64,000 nt of DNA. Origin: Micromonospora luteifusca (GTDB lineage Bacteria; Actinomycetota; Actinomycetes; Mycobacteriales; Micromonosporaceae). The stretch covers positions 3,524,001 through 3,588,000 of the forward strand of contig NZ_JAFBBP010000001.1 in assembly GCF_016907275.1 (NCBI RefSeq), in the 5' to 3' direction. Position numbers and translations under genes: made by a program. A model generated the notes under the pieces. It was given only the letters and a program-made list of their open reading frames with translations. It made no database searches and was not told the origin of the DNA. Below are positions 8,485-17,137 of this stretch, piece by piece. Every line of letters starts with the position of its first letter. Positions within the stretch are counted from its first letter, which is position 1.

Positions 8485-9114
8485 TCAGCGTGGGTCGATC
8501 CGTTCGGACAGCCCGGGGTAGCGCACCACGTAGCCGCTGTCGTCCAGATCGATGTCGGCGGTGAAGGTGCCGCTGGCGAACCGCACCCGACCCGGCCCGA
8601 GCCCGGTGTAGATCTGCTCGGCCGGCACCACCTCCAGGCCGGGCAGCAGCACCCACGCGACGGTGATCCGGTGTGCCAGGTCGGCCGGTTCGGCGGCCAG
8701 CCGGAGCCGGTGGACCGGCAGGGTGTTGAACAGCGGCGAACCACTCAGGTCGACGTCGAGCGCGTCGGCCAGCCGGTCCGGGTCATCGGTGCCCGGCAGA
8801 CCGGCCCGGGGGTGACCGGCCGCGACCAGCGCGGCGTCCAGGTCGCCCTGCTCGGCGGTGGTCACCCGCCACCGGTCCGCGGCCCGCTCCAGCGTCACTC
8901 TGCGCAGCCAGCCCAGCCCTTCGGCCTCGACCTCGACGCGGGCGGTGGTCCAGTCCGGCGTGGTGGTGAGCTGGTAGCGGGCGGTCCAGGGGATCGGATC
9001 CACGGCGAGCAGGGTGCCCCGGGCCGCCAACCCGTGGCCGTCGTCGAGCAGCACCTGCTCGCTGCCCGCAGTGTCCGTCCGGGACCAGAAGATCGACTTC
9101 GGCATGGTCGGCAT
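8485..9114 (-). CDS. putative glycolipid-binding domain protein
   Basis: A roughly 209-residue soluble protein without signal peptide. The opening KSIFWSRTDTAGSEQVLL and the pattern YQLTTTPDWTTARVEVEAEG fit the putative glycolipid-binding family (PF06475), whose biochemical role is largely unknown. Starts at 9114 and 9105 are both ATG and neither has a strong ribosome-binding sequence; 9114 is taken. It lies between the Cds1-like gene (convergent) and the RNA helicase gene (same strand), with a terminator-like hairpin separating it from the helicase. Confidence 0.65.
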   Translation of the reverse strand: MPTMPKSIFWSRTDTAGSEQVLLDDGHGLAARGTLLAVDPIPWTARYQLTTTPDWTTARVEVEAEGLGWLRRVTLERAADRWRVTTAEQGDLDAALVAAGHPRAGLPGTDDPDRLADALDVDLSGSPLFNTLPVHRLRLAAEPADLAHRITVAWVLLPGLEVVPAEQIYTGLGPGRVRFASGTFTADIDLDDSGYVVRYPGLSERIDPR

Positions 9115-9158
9115 GAGCCGGACGTTACGCGACCGGGTCGGCATAGGCAGCACATGCG

Positions 9159-9198
9159 CGAACGCCGCCGCGAAGCGTGGGCTTCGCGACGGCGTTCG
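9159..9198 (-). terminator. hairpin after the RNA helicase gene
   Basis: Eighteen-base arms at 9159-9176 and 9181-9198 pair with one mismatch around the loop GTGG. It sits 21 bp downstream of the helicase stop on the minus strand. No long T run follows, as is common in high-GC actinomycetes. Confidence 0.6.
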
Positions 9199-9222
9199 GT
9201 GGATCAGTGGATCAGTGGATCA
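9199..9222 (-). repeat. three tandem 8-bp units at the helicase stop codon
   Basis: GTGGATCA is repeated three times without a gap. On the minus strand each unit reads TGATCCAC and so supplies a TGA. Because 8 is not a multiple of 3, the three TGAs fall in all three minus-strand frames, the first being the helicase stop. Confidence 0.8.
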
Positions 9223-11235
9223 GTGGGTACGTGCCGGCGGTCGCCCGCCGAAACCACGCCGGTCGTCGCGCTGCCGGTCGTCGCGCGGTCGCTCGTCCCG
9301 CGGCCGGTCGTCCCGACCACGACTCTCCGGACGGAAGCCGCCCCGGGTGTCCCGGTCGCCGAAGCGCCGCTCGCCGGTCGGCCGGTCGGCGCGACCGTCC
9401 CGGTCACCGAACTGCGGCCGGTCACCGAACCGACGCTCACCCTGCGGCCGGTCGCCGTGGCCCCGGGTGTCCCGGTCGCCGTAGCCCCGCTCGCCGGTCG
9501 GCCGGTCGCCGTAGCGGCGCTCGCCCTGGGGGCGGTCGCCGTACTGCCGGTCGCCCTGCGGGCGGTCGCCGTAGCGCCGCTCACCTTGCGGCCGGTCGCC
9601 GTAGCCTCGCTCGCCGGTCGGCCGGTCGCCGTAGCGGCGCTCGCCCTGGGGGCGGTCGCCGTACTGCCGGTCGCCCTGCGGGCGGTCGCCGAAGCGGCGC
9701 TCACCTTGCGGGCGGTCGCCGTACTGCCGGTCGCCCTGCGGGCGGTCGCCGAAGCGGCGCTCACCGGTGGGTCGGTCGCCGTAGCGGCGCTCGCCGCCCG
9801 TGCGGTCGCCGAACCTACGCGGGCCCCCGGACCGGTCGTCGAATCGACGCGAACCGCCGGAACGGTCGCCGTAGCCCCGCGGCTCCGCCTCGACGCGAAC
9901 CGGGACGCCGCTCGGCTCGCGGGCGCCGACCAGCTCGGCCAACGCCGGGTCGCCGACCCGGACCCGGGTCTCGGCCGGCGCGACGCCGGCCTTCTCCATC
10001 ATCGCCAGGGTGGTGCGGCGCTGCTTGGGCAGCACCAGCGTGGCGACCGCGCCGGACTCGCCCGCTCGAGCGGTACGCCCTGCGCGGTGCAGGTAGTCCT
10101 TGGGGTCCTTCGGCGGATCGACGTGCAGCACCAGGGTGACCCCGTCGACGTGGATGCCCCGAGCAGCCACGTCCGTGGCGACCAGCACGTTCATCCGGCC
10201 CTCACGGAACTCGGCAAGCGTCTTGGTGCGCATCCGCTGGGTCTTGCCGCCATGCAGACCACCGGCGCGTACGCCGACCGCCGCGAGCTGCTCGACCAGT
10301 CGGTCCACTCCGAGCTGGGTGCGCGCGAAGACCATGGTCCGACCGTCACGGGCGGCGATCGAGGCCGCCACCGGGAACTTCTCGTGCGGCGGGATCAACA
10401 GCATGTGGTGGTCCATGGTGGACACCGACGCGGTGGACGGCGCCGTGGAGTGGGTCACCGGGTCGGTCATGAACCGCCTGACCAACGCGTCGACGTCACC
10501 GTCCAGGGTGGCCGAGAAGAGCAGGCGCTGACCGTTCGCGGGCGTCTTCGCCAGCAGGTCGGTCACCTCGGGCAGGAAGCCCATGTCGGCCATCTGGTCG
10601 GCCTCGTCGAGGACCGTGACCTCGACGTCGTCGAGCTGACAGATGCCCCGCTCGATCAGGTCACCGAGCCGGCCCGGGGTGGCCACGATGATCTCCACGC
10701 CGCGCCGCAGCGCGTCGATCTGACGGTCGTACGGAACACCGCCGACGGCGGTCTTGAGGAAGATGCCGACGGACTTGCCCAGCGGCAACAGCGCGTCGTT
10801 GACCTGCATGGCCAACTCGCGGGTGGGAACAAGCACCAGGGCGCGCGGGCGCATCGGCCGGGCCCGGTTGCGGTTGGCCAGCCGGGCGATCATCGGCAGA
10901 CCGAAGGCCAGCGTCTTACCCGAACCCGTCTGCCCACGGCCGAGCACGTCACGGCCGGCCAGCGCATCCGGAACGGTGGCCCGCTGGATCTCGAACGGGC
11001 TGGTGATGCCCTGCTGGGCCAGCGCGCGGACCAGCGGCTCGGGCAGGCCGAGGGAGGCGAAGCTGATCGGATCGGCGGTCGCCGTCGGAGCGGGCTCGGC
11101 CGGCTGGGCGGCGGTCCCGGCCGGCGCGGTGCCGGTCTCGCTCGGGGAGGCAGCGAGCTGCTCCCGGGTGGCGTCGGTCGCCGGGGCAGAGTTGGAAACG
11201 GACGTAACGGTGCTGTGGTCAGCAGAGGTGGTCAA
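9220..11235 (-). CDS. DEAD-box RNA helicase with long GDRPQGERR repeat tail
   Basis: A 671-residue ATP-dependent RNA helicase that remodels RNA duplexes. In order: a Pro/Ala-rich N-terminus, the Q motif (FASLGLPEPLVRALAQQGI), Walker A GQTGSGKT, the DEAD box (LDEADQMADMGF), the SAT motif (LLFSATLDGD) and motif VI HRAGRTARAG. The last 200 or so residues are a highly charged decapeptide-type repeat (GDRPQGERRF/Y and variants), an RGG-like disordered RNA-binding tail. A TTG start at 11235 is chosen for its upstream GAAAGG at good spacing; no ATG fits. Regulation by cold or translation stress is a family expectation only. The tail coding sequence is itself a DNA tandem repeat. Confidence 0.9.
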   Translation of the reverse strand: MTTSADHSTVTSVSNSAPATDATREQLAASPSETGTAPAGTAAQPAEPAPTATADPISFASLGLPEPLVRALAQQGITSPFEIQRATVPDALAGRDVLGRGQTGSGKTLAFGLPMIARLANRNRARPMRPRALVLVPTRELAMQVNDALLPLGKSVGIFLKTAVGGVPYDRQIDALRRGVEIIVATPGRLGDLIERGICQLDDVEVTVLDEADQMADMGFLPEVTDLLAKTPANGQRLLFSATLDGDVDALVRRFMTDPVTHSTAPSTASVSTMDHHMLLIPPHEKFPVAASIAARDGRTMVFARTQLGVDRLVEQLAAVGVRAGGLHGGKTQRMRTKTLAEFREGRMNVLVATDVAARGIHVDGVTLVLHVDPPKDPKDYLHRAGRTARAGESGAVATLVLPKQRRTTLAMMEKAGVAPAETRVRVGDPALAELVGAREPSGVPVRVEAEPRGYGDRSGGSRRFDDRSGGPRRFGDRTGGERRYGDRPTGERRFGDRPQGDRQYGDRPQGERRFGDRPQGDRQYGDRPQGERRYGDRPTGERGYGDRPQGERRYGDRPQGDRQYGDRPQGERRYGDRPTGERGYGDRDTRGHGDRPQGERRFGDRPQFGDRDGRADRPTGERRFGDRDTRGGFRPESRGRDDRPRDERPRDDRQRDDRRGFGGRPPARTH
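9320..9890 (-). repeat. 30-bp-based tandem repeat in the helicase C-terminal coding region
   Basis: Units of about 30 bp (ten codons, GDRPQGERRY-like) are repeated, with a higher-order copy of about 120 bp: the run at 9475-9600 recurs almost exactly at 9600-9720. Unit length is always a multiple of three, so recombination between copies would lengthen or shorten the tail without frameshift. The length is likely variable between strains. Confidence 0.85.
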
Positions 11236-11432
11236 CAAAAGCCTTTCGAGCGGGGCGCATCTTCGCGATGGCCTGCCGCGGCTGTGCCGCCGGATCGCCC
11301 GCAAGATCGCCCATGGGCGCGCACCACGCGCGCCGGGTCAGTGATCTCAGCCAGTGTACGGCGATCCGGCGGAGCCGCCAGCCGGTTGCCCGACGGTAGT
11401 GGGCGGACTCACCATCGTTCCCACTCGGCGGC

Positions 11433-13100
11433 TCACCCGTTGAGCACGCTGCCCACCAGACCGTTCAGGGCGTCCCCGGCGAGCAGTACGACCATGATGC
11501 TGATCGCCACCAGCAGCCCCAGAGCGGCGGCCAGAACAATCATCACCCGGGCGTTTCCGGACCGTTCGGCCGGCGTGTCCGACCAGCCCTGGGCCAGGAT
11601 GTGCCCGGTCAGCGAGCCGGAATTCTCCACCGCGTTGGCGGGAATCGCGATCGTGGTGAAACCCGGCCCCTCGCCGCTGCCGTAGACGGTGCCGGCCAGG
11701 TCAGAGCCACCGTCGCGTCGCCCTCCACGGGCACCGGCTGCGCCCTTTCCGGCGGATCCACCCGAAGGGCTGCCCGTCGGCACGCTCTGGCGCGAGTTTC
11801 CGCCACCGCTCCCGGTCGACACGGGAGCGCCGGTGGTGGACGGCGGCCAACTGGGCAGCGCTGGCGCGGGCACCACCGGCGGCGCGGAGACGGGTGTCTC
11901 GGCCCGCCCGCCGCTGGAGGTCGGGCGTGCCGTCCCAGCGGTGGACGCCCATCCGGCCGGCGGTGCGGAAACCGACGCGGTGGCCCGTACGCCGGGCGTG
12001 TCGGTCATCGCCGGCGGCGGCGGAAACGGCGGTGCCGGCATCGGGCCGGGCGGACCGGGTGGCGTGGGCACCGGCGGGCCGGGTGGCGGCACGGGCGGGG
12101 TCGGGACGGGCGGTGTCGGCGGGCCAGGGATGGGCGGCACCGGCGAGGGCGGCGGTACGGGTGGACCCGGAACGGGCGGAACCGGACCCGGCGGTGGCGG
12201 CGTGGGTCGAGGCCCCGGCGTCGGCATCGGGCCGGGCGGGTACGGCCCCGGGGCCGGCGCGGGCTCCGGTTCGGGTGGTGACGGCTGGGTCGGCCCGGGC
12301 CCGGGTGGTGCGGGTGCCGGCTCCGGATCCGGGGTGGGTGGCGTCGGCGGCTGGGCCGGCTCGGGACTCACCGGCCCGGCTCGGTAGACGGCCGGCGTGC
12401 TCTCCCGGGGGGCCGGGTTGCCCATGGCGCCGGCAGTGACCCGGCTGCTGCCAGGAACCGTGGCACTGGCACTGGCGCGGGCCGGTGCGGTCGAGTTGTT
12501 GCGCTGCCCGGGCAACGAAACATCGGCCGAGCCGGTCGCACGGTAGGTGGTCGCGGTGACCGGGGCGCTGGCCGGGAGATCACTGCGAAGAGCCCCGGCG
12601 GTCGCGACGCTGGCTCGGGCCCGTACCGGCGCGGCAACCTGGTCCGGGTGATCGTCGGCGGGCGCCGCCTGTCCGGCGCCCGGGTCGACGGCAGCCGGCT
12701 GTCCGGCGGCCGCATCGTCAACCGCCGGTTCGTCAATGGCCACGTCGATGGCCGCCGGTTCGTCGGTCCGTGGGTCGCCTGCGGCCGGTTGCTGGGTGTC
12801 CGGCTCGGGACGGTCCGCGGCGACGTTGGTGCCGACGGAGGCAGAGTCGGCGGAGGCAACGTCGGCGGAGGCGTCGTCACCGGTGTCGATGGTGGCACCG
12901 CTGGTGACCGGGGTGCCGTCAGCGGCGGCCGAAGCCGTGCCCTTGGCAGCCGGGCGGGCGTTCGAGACCACAGCGCTGGTGCCGGTGGCAGCCGGGCCGG
13001 CGTCGGCGGGGGGCACCGGGTCGGCGGCGTCCGGCCCTGGCGGGCCGGTTTGGTCGACCACGGGGTCGACAGTCTCCGCCGGATCACTCTGCTCGGCCAT
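11433..13100 (-). CDS. Ala/Pro-rich protein with a single C-terminal membrane helix
   Basis: A 555-residue protein of unknown function. Residues 1-250 are Ala/Asp/Thr-rich, about 250-400 are Pro/Gly-rich, then comes a Ser/Gly-rich stretch. The C-terminus has one hydrophobic helix (VMIVLAAALGLLVAISIMVV) followed by about 15 residues. No signal peptide is seen, so it is probably tail-anchored with the disordered part in the cytoplasm. The ATG at 13100 is preceded by GGAGGGCGGAG; starts further upstream lack this. The NlpC/P60 hydrolase gene lies 114 bp upstream on the same strand, so a cell-wall link is possible but only contextual. Confidence 0.7.
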   Translation of the reverse strand: MAEQSDPAETVDPVVDQTGPPGPDAADPVPPADAGPAATGTSAVVSNARPAAKGTASAAADGTPVTSGATIDTGDDASADVASADSASVGTNVAADRPEPDTQQPAAGDPRTDEPAAIDVAIDEPAVDDAAAGQPAAVDPGAGQAAPADDHPDQVAAPVRARASVATAGALRSDLPASAPVTATTYRATGSADVSLPGQRNNSTAPARASASATVPGSSRVTAGAMGNPAPRESTPAVYRAGPVSPEPAQPPTPPTPDPEPAPAPPGPGPTQPSPPEPEPAPAPGPYPPGPMPTPGPRPTPPPPGPVPPVPGPPVPPPSPVPPIPGPPTPPVPTPPVPPPGPPVPTPPGPPGPMPAPPFPPPPAMTDTPGVRATASVSAPPAGWASTAGTARPTSSGGRAETPVSAPPVVPAPALPSWPPSTTGAPVSTGSGGGNSRQSVPTGSPSGGSAGKGAAGARGGRRDGGSDLAGTVYGSGEGPGFTTIAIPANAVENSGSLTGHILAQGWSDTPAERSGNARVMIVLAAALGLLVAISIMVVLLAGDALNGLVGSVLNG

Positions 13101-13214
13101 CTCCGCCCTCCGCGCCATGCTCGCACCCGGACCCGTGACGTCGAGTCGGATGTGCCTCGTTGTCACGGTGCCACAGATCTTGCCGAGCGGACAGCCGGAG
13201 CGGGTCGTGGCGGA

Positions 13215-14795
13215 TCAGCCTGTCGCGCTGGGGCTGCCCGTCGCGCTGCCACTGGCCGTCGCGCTCGTGCTGGCCTCCGGCGTGGTCGTCGGGTCGGTGC
13301 TGCCCGGCGCGCTGGGTGGCGGCGGGGGCGGCGTCCGCGGCGTGGTGTTCGGGCTGGCCGTCGGGCTCGGCGAGGTGCTTCCGGTCGGCGTTGGCGTGGG
13401 CTTGGGCGTCGGCGTGGCGCTGCCGGTGGGCGTCGGGGTGGCTGACCCCGTCGGCGTGGGCGTCGGCTTCGTGGTCGGCGTCGGCTTCGTGGTCGGCGTC
13501 GGCTTCGTGGTCGGCGTCGGCTTCGGAGTGGGCGTCGCGCTGGGCGGCCTGACCGGCAGCGTTGGGACGGTCACGATCGGCGGCGCCGGCACCGCGCCGA
13601 TCACGCGGGTGGCCGCGTACAGCCGGGACCAGCCGACGACCGAGATCTTGACGACGTCGCCGGTGGTGGGCGCCTGCACCATCTTCCCGTTGCCGATGTA
13701 CATGCCGACGTGGTGGATCGTCGTCCAACTGCTGCCGGACGCGAAGAAGAGCAGATCGCCGGGGAGCAGCGCACTCTGCGGCACGGTCCGGCTCCGGGTG
13801 GCGGCGTACTGGTCACGGGCGACCCGGGGCAGGTCGAAGTAGTTGGCGCCCGGGGACCGGTACGCCGCCCACATCAGGCCGGAGCAGTCGAACTCGTCCG
13901 GCCCCTCCTCGGACCACTTGTACGGGTCGCCGAGCTGAGCGAGCGCGTATCGGACCGCGGCCAGCGCCCGGGGGTGCGCGGCCATGCCGCTGATGTTCTG
14001 GTTGTTGACGTACCCGGCGCCGATCTGCTGCTCGGTGGCTTCCTGCAGCCGTTCGATGGCGATCAGCTGGGTGGCGTTGTCCCGGCGCAGCTTGAGCAGG
14101 CTCGCCTCGGCCGTGCGGAGCGCCGTCTCGCCTGAGGTGAACTCCGCCTCGGCAAGGGCGAGCAGTTCCTTGGCTTCGGTGTGCTTCTGGTAGGCGGTCT
14201 GCTCCGCGGCACGGGCCCGGGCCAGATCTCCGGCCACTCCGGTGGTGCCGCCGTCGACCTTCTCGCCACGGGTGATCTGCTGCAGGCGGCTCAGCCCACG
14301 GATGTCCTGGGCGAGGTCGCCGGGCGGTAGCGCGGCGGCTGCCTTGACGGCGTCCGCGGCGGCCGCGTCGGCCGCCTGCTGGGCCCGGAGCAGGGCGTCC
14401 TGGGTGGTCGCGAGCACCTTGCCGGCAGCTTCGAGCTGAGCCTGCGCGTCGGTGCGTTTCTGCCGGCTCTTCAGGAGTGCGTCGCCGAGTGCGCCGACCT
14501 GGGTCTCGCCGGCGTAGATCTGCGCGGCCAACGGGCCGGTGCCGATGTTGCCGACCGGTGAGGACGGGATGCCGGCGACGGGAGCGCCGCCGGGCAGTTG
14601 GAGCGCGCCGACCGCCGGCGGGCGGGCGCCGATGTCCGGCACCGTCGTGGGCACTGCGGGGTCGGCGTACGCGGGAGTGGACAGCACGGCGGCGGCGATC
14701 GCGCCGAGCAGGGCTGCCCAGAGCTTCGGACGCAGCACCGGCGAGATCACCGGGCTCCGTCGTCGCTGCCGTCGCCCGCGCTCGCTGTCGACCAT
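13215..14795 (-). CDS. secreted NlpC/P60-family peptidoglycan hydrolase
   Basis: A 526-residue exported enzyme, a predicted D-gamma-Glu-type cell-wall endopeptidase. An Arg-rich N-terminus is followed by a hydrophobic helix (residues about 24-42, ending AYADP). A long Ala/Glu/Lys coiled coil spans about 90-265. The NlpC/P60 domain has catalytic Cys304 in FDCSGL and His near 361-362 in HHVGMYIGNG. After residue 400 come Lys/Thr/Pro repeats (KPTPTT x3, TPTPTGSA x2) and a Ser/Thr tail suited to wall spanning. The layout resembles RipA-like hydrolases whose coiled coil restrains the active site. It is divergent from mqnE. Confidence 0.88.
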   Translation of the reverse strand: MVDSERGRRQRRRSPVISPVLRPKLWAALLGAIAAAVLSTPAYADPAVPTTVPDIGARPPAVGALQLPGGAPVAGIPSSPVGNIGTGPLAAQIYAGETQVGALGDALLKSRQKRTDAQAQLEAAGKVLATTQDALLRAQQAADAAAADAVKAAAALPPGDLAQDIRGLSRLQQITRGEKVDGGTTGVAGDLARARAAEQTAYQKHTEAKELLALAEAEFTSGETALRTAEASLLKLRRDNATQLIAIERLQEATEQQIGAGYVNNQNISGMAAHPRALAAVRYALAQLGDPYKWSEEGPDEFDCSGLMWAAYRSPGANYFDLPRVARDQYAATRSRTVPQSALLPGDLLFFASGSSWTTIHHVGMYIGNGKMVQAPTTGDVVKISVVGWSRLYAATRVIGAVPAPPIVTVPTLPVRPPSATPTPKPTPTTKPTPTTKPTPTTKPTPTPTGSATPTPTGSATPTPKPTPTPTGSTSPSPTASPNTTPRTPPPPPPSAPGSTDPTTTPEASTSATASGSATGSPSATG

Positions 14796-15034
14796 GCCGC
14801 TCCCCGTCTCGCCGCTCGTCGCCGCGCTCGGTGGGCGCGGCCGTCGGGACGGTACCAGTGTGTGTGTTCCGCCCCACCTTGTTACTACCGCACCTCGCCA
14901 CCCTTGTCGATGCGTGGTCGGGTTACGGGAGGCTGAGAGTTCGGTGAAGTAGGTCGCTGTCGTCGACCGTGCCGCCGGGGTCGTCGGCCCCCCGACGTAC
15001 GCTCGATCGGGACCGTAGGTGGAAGGGACGTGCC

Positions 15035-16204
15035 ATGGACGCCGGACTCAAGCGTGAGCTCGAAGCGAAGGTGTACGCCGGTGAACGGCTGACCCGCGAG
15101 GACGGGGTCGCCCTCTACGACAGCGACGACCTGAGCTGGTTGGGGCGGCTCGCCCACCACAAGCGCACCGAGCTCAACGGCGAACGGGTGATGTTCAACG
15201 TCAACCGGCACCTCAACCTGACCAACGTCTGCTCGGCGTCCTGTGCCTACTGCTCGTTCCAGCGCAAGCCGGGCGAGAAGGACGCGTACACGATGCGCAT
15301 CGACGAGGCGGTCCGCAAGGCCAAGGAGATGGAGGATGAGCAGCTCACCGAGCTGCACATCGTCAACGGCCTGCACCCCACGCTGCCCTGGCGTTACTAC
15401 CCGAAGGTGCTGCGTGAGCTGAAGGCCGCGCTGCCGAACGTCAAGCTCAAGTGCTTCACGGCGACCGAGGTGCAGTGGTTCGAGAAGATCAGCGGTCTGA
15501 GTGCCGACGAGATCCTCGACGAGCTGATGGACGCCGGCCTGGAGTCGCTGACCGGCGGTGGCGCGGAGATTTTCGACTGGGAGGTCCGGCAGCACATCGT
15601 CGACCACGCCTGCCACTGGGAGGACTGGTCCCGCATCCATGCCCTTGCGCACAGCAAGGGCATGAAGACCCCGGCGACGATGCTGTACGGCCACATCGAG
15701 GAGCCCCGGCACCGGGTGGACCACGTGCTCCGGCTGCGGGAGCTGCAGGACGAGACCGGTGGGTTCGCGGTCTTCATCCCGCTGCGCTACCAGCACGACT
15801 TCGTGGACTCGGCGGACGGCAAGATCCGTAATCGGATCCAGGCGCGCACCACGATGGCCTCGCCGGCCGAGTCGCTGAAGACGTTCGCCGTCTCCCGGCT
15901 GCTCTTCGACAATGTGCCGCACGTGAAGAACTTCTGGGTGATGCACGGGCTGTCGGTGGCCCAGCTCTCGCTCAACTTCGGCGTGGACGACCTGGACGGG
16001 TCCGTCGTCGAATACAAGATCACGCATGACGCCGACTCGTACGGCACCCCGAACACCATGCACCGCGAGGACCTGCTGAACCTGATCTGGGACGCCGGTT
16101 TCCAGCCAGTCGAACGGGACACCCGCTACAACGTGGTCCGGGAGTACGACAAGGCCCCGTCGCTGGCCGAGCGGCGCGCCGAGCCGCAGCAGGTCTGGGC
16201 CTGA
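15035..16204 (+). CDS. mqnE: aminofutalosine synthase MqnE (radical SAM)
   Basis: A 389-residue radical SAM enzyme joining 3-[(1-carboxyvinyl)oxy]benzoate to the adenosyl radical to give aminofutalosine, the second step of the futalosine route. The cluster motif CSASCAYC places Cys66, Cys70 and Cys73. NVNRHLNLTNVC, FQRKPGEKDAY and HIVNGLHPTLPWRYY are typical of MqnE and separate it from CofH and MqnC. The ATG at 15035 has GGAAGGGA upstream. MqnA, which makes its substrate, is encoded at 35800 and MqnC at 45362, so the pathway genes are not clustered. A small membrane protein gene follows after 23 bp. Confidence 0.93.
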   Translation: MDAGLKRELEAKVYAGERLTREDGVALYDSDDLSWLGRLAHHKRTELNGERVMFNVNRHLNLTNVCSASCAYCSFQRKPGEKDAYTMRIDEAVRKAKEMEDEQLTELHIVNGLHPTLPWRYYPKVLRELKAALPNVKLKCFTATEVQWFEKISGLSADEILDELMDAGLESLTGGGAEIFDWEVRQHIVDHACHWEDWSRIHALAHSKGMKTPATMLYGHIEEPRHRVDHVLRLRELQDETGGFAVFIPLRYQHDFVDSADGKIRNRIQARTTMASPAESLKTFAVSRLLFDNVPHVKNFWVMHGLSVAQLSLNFGVDDLDGSVVEYKITHDADSYGTPNTMHREDLLNLIWDAGFQPVERDTRYNVVREYDKAPSLAERRAEPQQVWA

Positions 16205-16227
16205 GCCACCACGTACCCTCGCAGTCG

Positions 16228-16665
16228 ATGACCGAGCAACGCAGTTCCGAGCAGCAGAGCGGGTTTCCCCAGCGGGACGCCGAGGGGCGCATCCGTACCC
16301 TGGGCGATCTGCTCGGGGTGTGCCTGGCCGGCCTGGTCATCGGCGTGCTGGCGTTGGTGCTGTTCGACTGGGGGTTCGCCTCTCTCGGCGCCGGCGATTT
16401 CGGGCACACCAACGGCTGGCTGGCGGTGATCCTGCCGGCCTGGCTGTTCTGGGACGATTTCCGGGCCTGGGGGTTCGGCGCGGCCCGGGTGGTGGCGGCG
16501 GTGGTCGCCGCTGCCGTCGGGGTGTTCGTCGGGCTGCTGATCGCCGGTCTGGGCGCCGGGTTGCCGCCGCTGCTCTCCGGCGCGTTGGCGGCGGGGGCGT
16601 TCACGGTGGCGTATGCGATGGTCTGGTTCCCAGGCGTCCGCTGGCTGGCCCGCCGGACCGGCTGA
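16228..16665 (+). CDS. small membrane protein of unknown function
   Basis: A 145-residue protein with an N-terminal charged region of about 25 residues and roughly four hydrophobic helices (LGVCLAGLVIGVLALVLF, WLAVILPAWLFW, VVAAVVAAAVGVFVGLLIAG, LAAGAFTVAYAMVWF). I do not recognise a family. It starts 23 bp after mqnE and is followed about 64 bp later by a DUF4229-like gene, so the three may share a transcript; this neighbourhood near mqnE recurs in actinomycetes as far as I recall. Confidence 0.75.
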   Translation: MTEQRSSEQQSGFPQRDAEGRIRTLGDLLGVCLAGLVIGVLALVLFDWGFASLGAGDFGHTNGWLAVILPAWLFWDDFRAWGFGAARVVAAVVAAAVGVFVGLLIAGLGAGLPPLLSGALAAGAFTVAYAMVWFPGVRWLARRTG

Positions 16666-16729
16666 CCGTGACCGCCCGCCGGGCGGATCGACATTTCCGC
16701 CGGCACCGGCGGTCGACGGAGAGAACGGA

Positions 16730-17035
16730 GTGGTGCAGGTGAGCGCCGCGCTGAAGTACACGCTGGGCCGGATCGGGCTGTTCGTCGCCGTCCTGGCGGC
16801 CCTCTGGCTGATCGACATGGACGTGTTCCTGAAGCTGATCCTGGCACTGGCCTTCTCTGCCGCGCTCTCCTTCCTGCTGCTGCGTGGCTGGCGGGACGAG
16901 ATGGCCGAGGAGATGGCCAGCGCCGCCGAGCGCCGCCGCACCGAGAAGGAACGCCTCCGCTCCGCGTTGGCCGGCGAAGACAACCCCAACCCGAACCCCA
17001 CCCGCCCCACCGAAGGCCCAGACGCTCCGCGTTGA
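16730..17035 (+). CDS. DUF4229-like small membrane protein
   Basis: About 101 residues with two closely spaced hydrophobic helices (RIGLFVAVLAALWLIDM, ILALAFSAALSFLLLRGW) and a charged helical tail rich in Glu/Arg. This matches the actinobacterial DUF4229 layout; the function is unknown. GTG codons at 16730, 16733 and 16739 can all start it; 16730 is chosen because GGAGAG lies about five bases upstream. Its TGA at 17033-17035 lies inside the left arm of a 20-bp inverted repeat. Confidence 0.75.
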   Translation: MVQVSAALKYTLGRIGLFVAVLAALWLIDMDVFLKLILALAFSAALSFLLLRGWRDEMAEEMASAAERRRTEKERLRSALAGEDNPNPNPTRPTEGPDAPR

Positions 17036-17091
17036 CCATGAAGTTATTGCCCGATCGCTCGGCGTGTCGGAGCAATAACTTCATGATCAAC
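17031..17091. repeat. 20-bp inverted repeat (hairpin) between convergent genes
   Basis: GTTGACCATGAAGTTATTGC at 17031-17050 is complementary to 17072-17091 with one mismatch, around a 21-base spacer. It is AT-rich for this genome and overlaps the stop codon of the DUF4229-like gene. It could work as a bidirectional terminator, but its sequence is unlike the GC hairpins elsewhere in the window and suggests an amplified intergenic repeat. Confidence 0.8.
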
Positions 17092-17137
17092 GGCGTGCCC
17101 CTGGCCCTGGGTGGGTTGGGGTGGTGGGGTTGGGTGG

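Noticed and set aside
9720..10139. Second coding frames on the plus strand within 9177-10139
   Set aside because: Arg/Gly/Pro-only composition caused by the helicase repeats read in reverse.
8671..11685. A 1004-codon open frame on the plus strand opposite the RNA helicase
   Set aside because: It is the mirror of the helicase and its repeats: Val/Ala/Arg-rich repeats follow from the reverse of the GDRPQGERR codons, no domain is visible, and the minus strand encodes a full DEAD-box protein.
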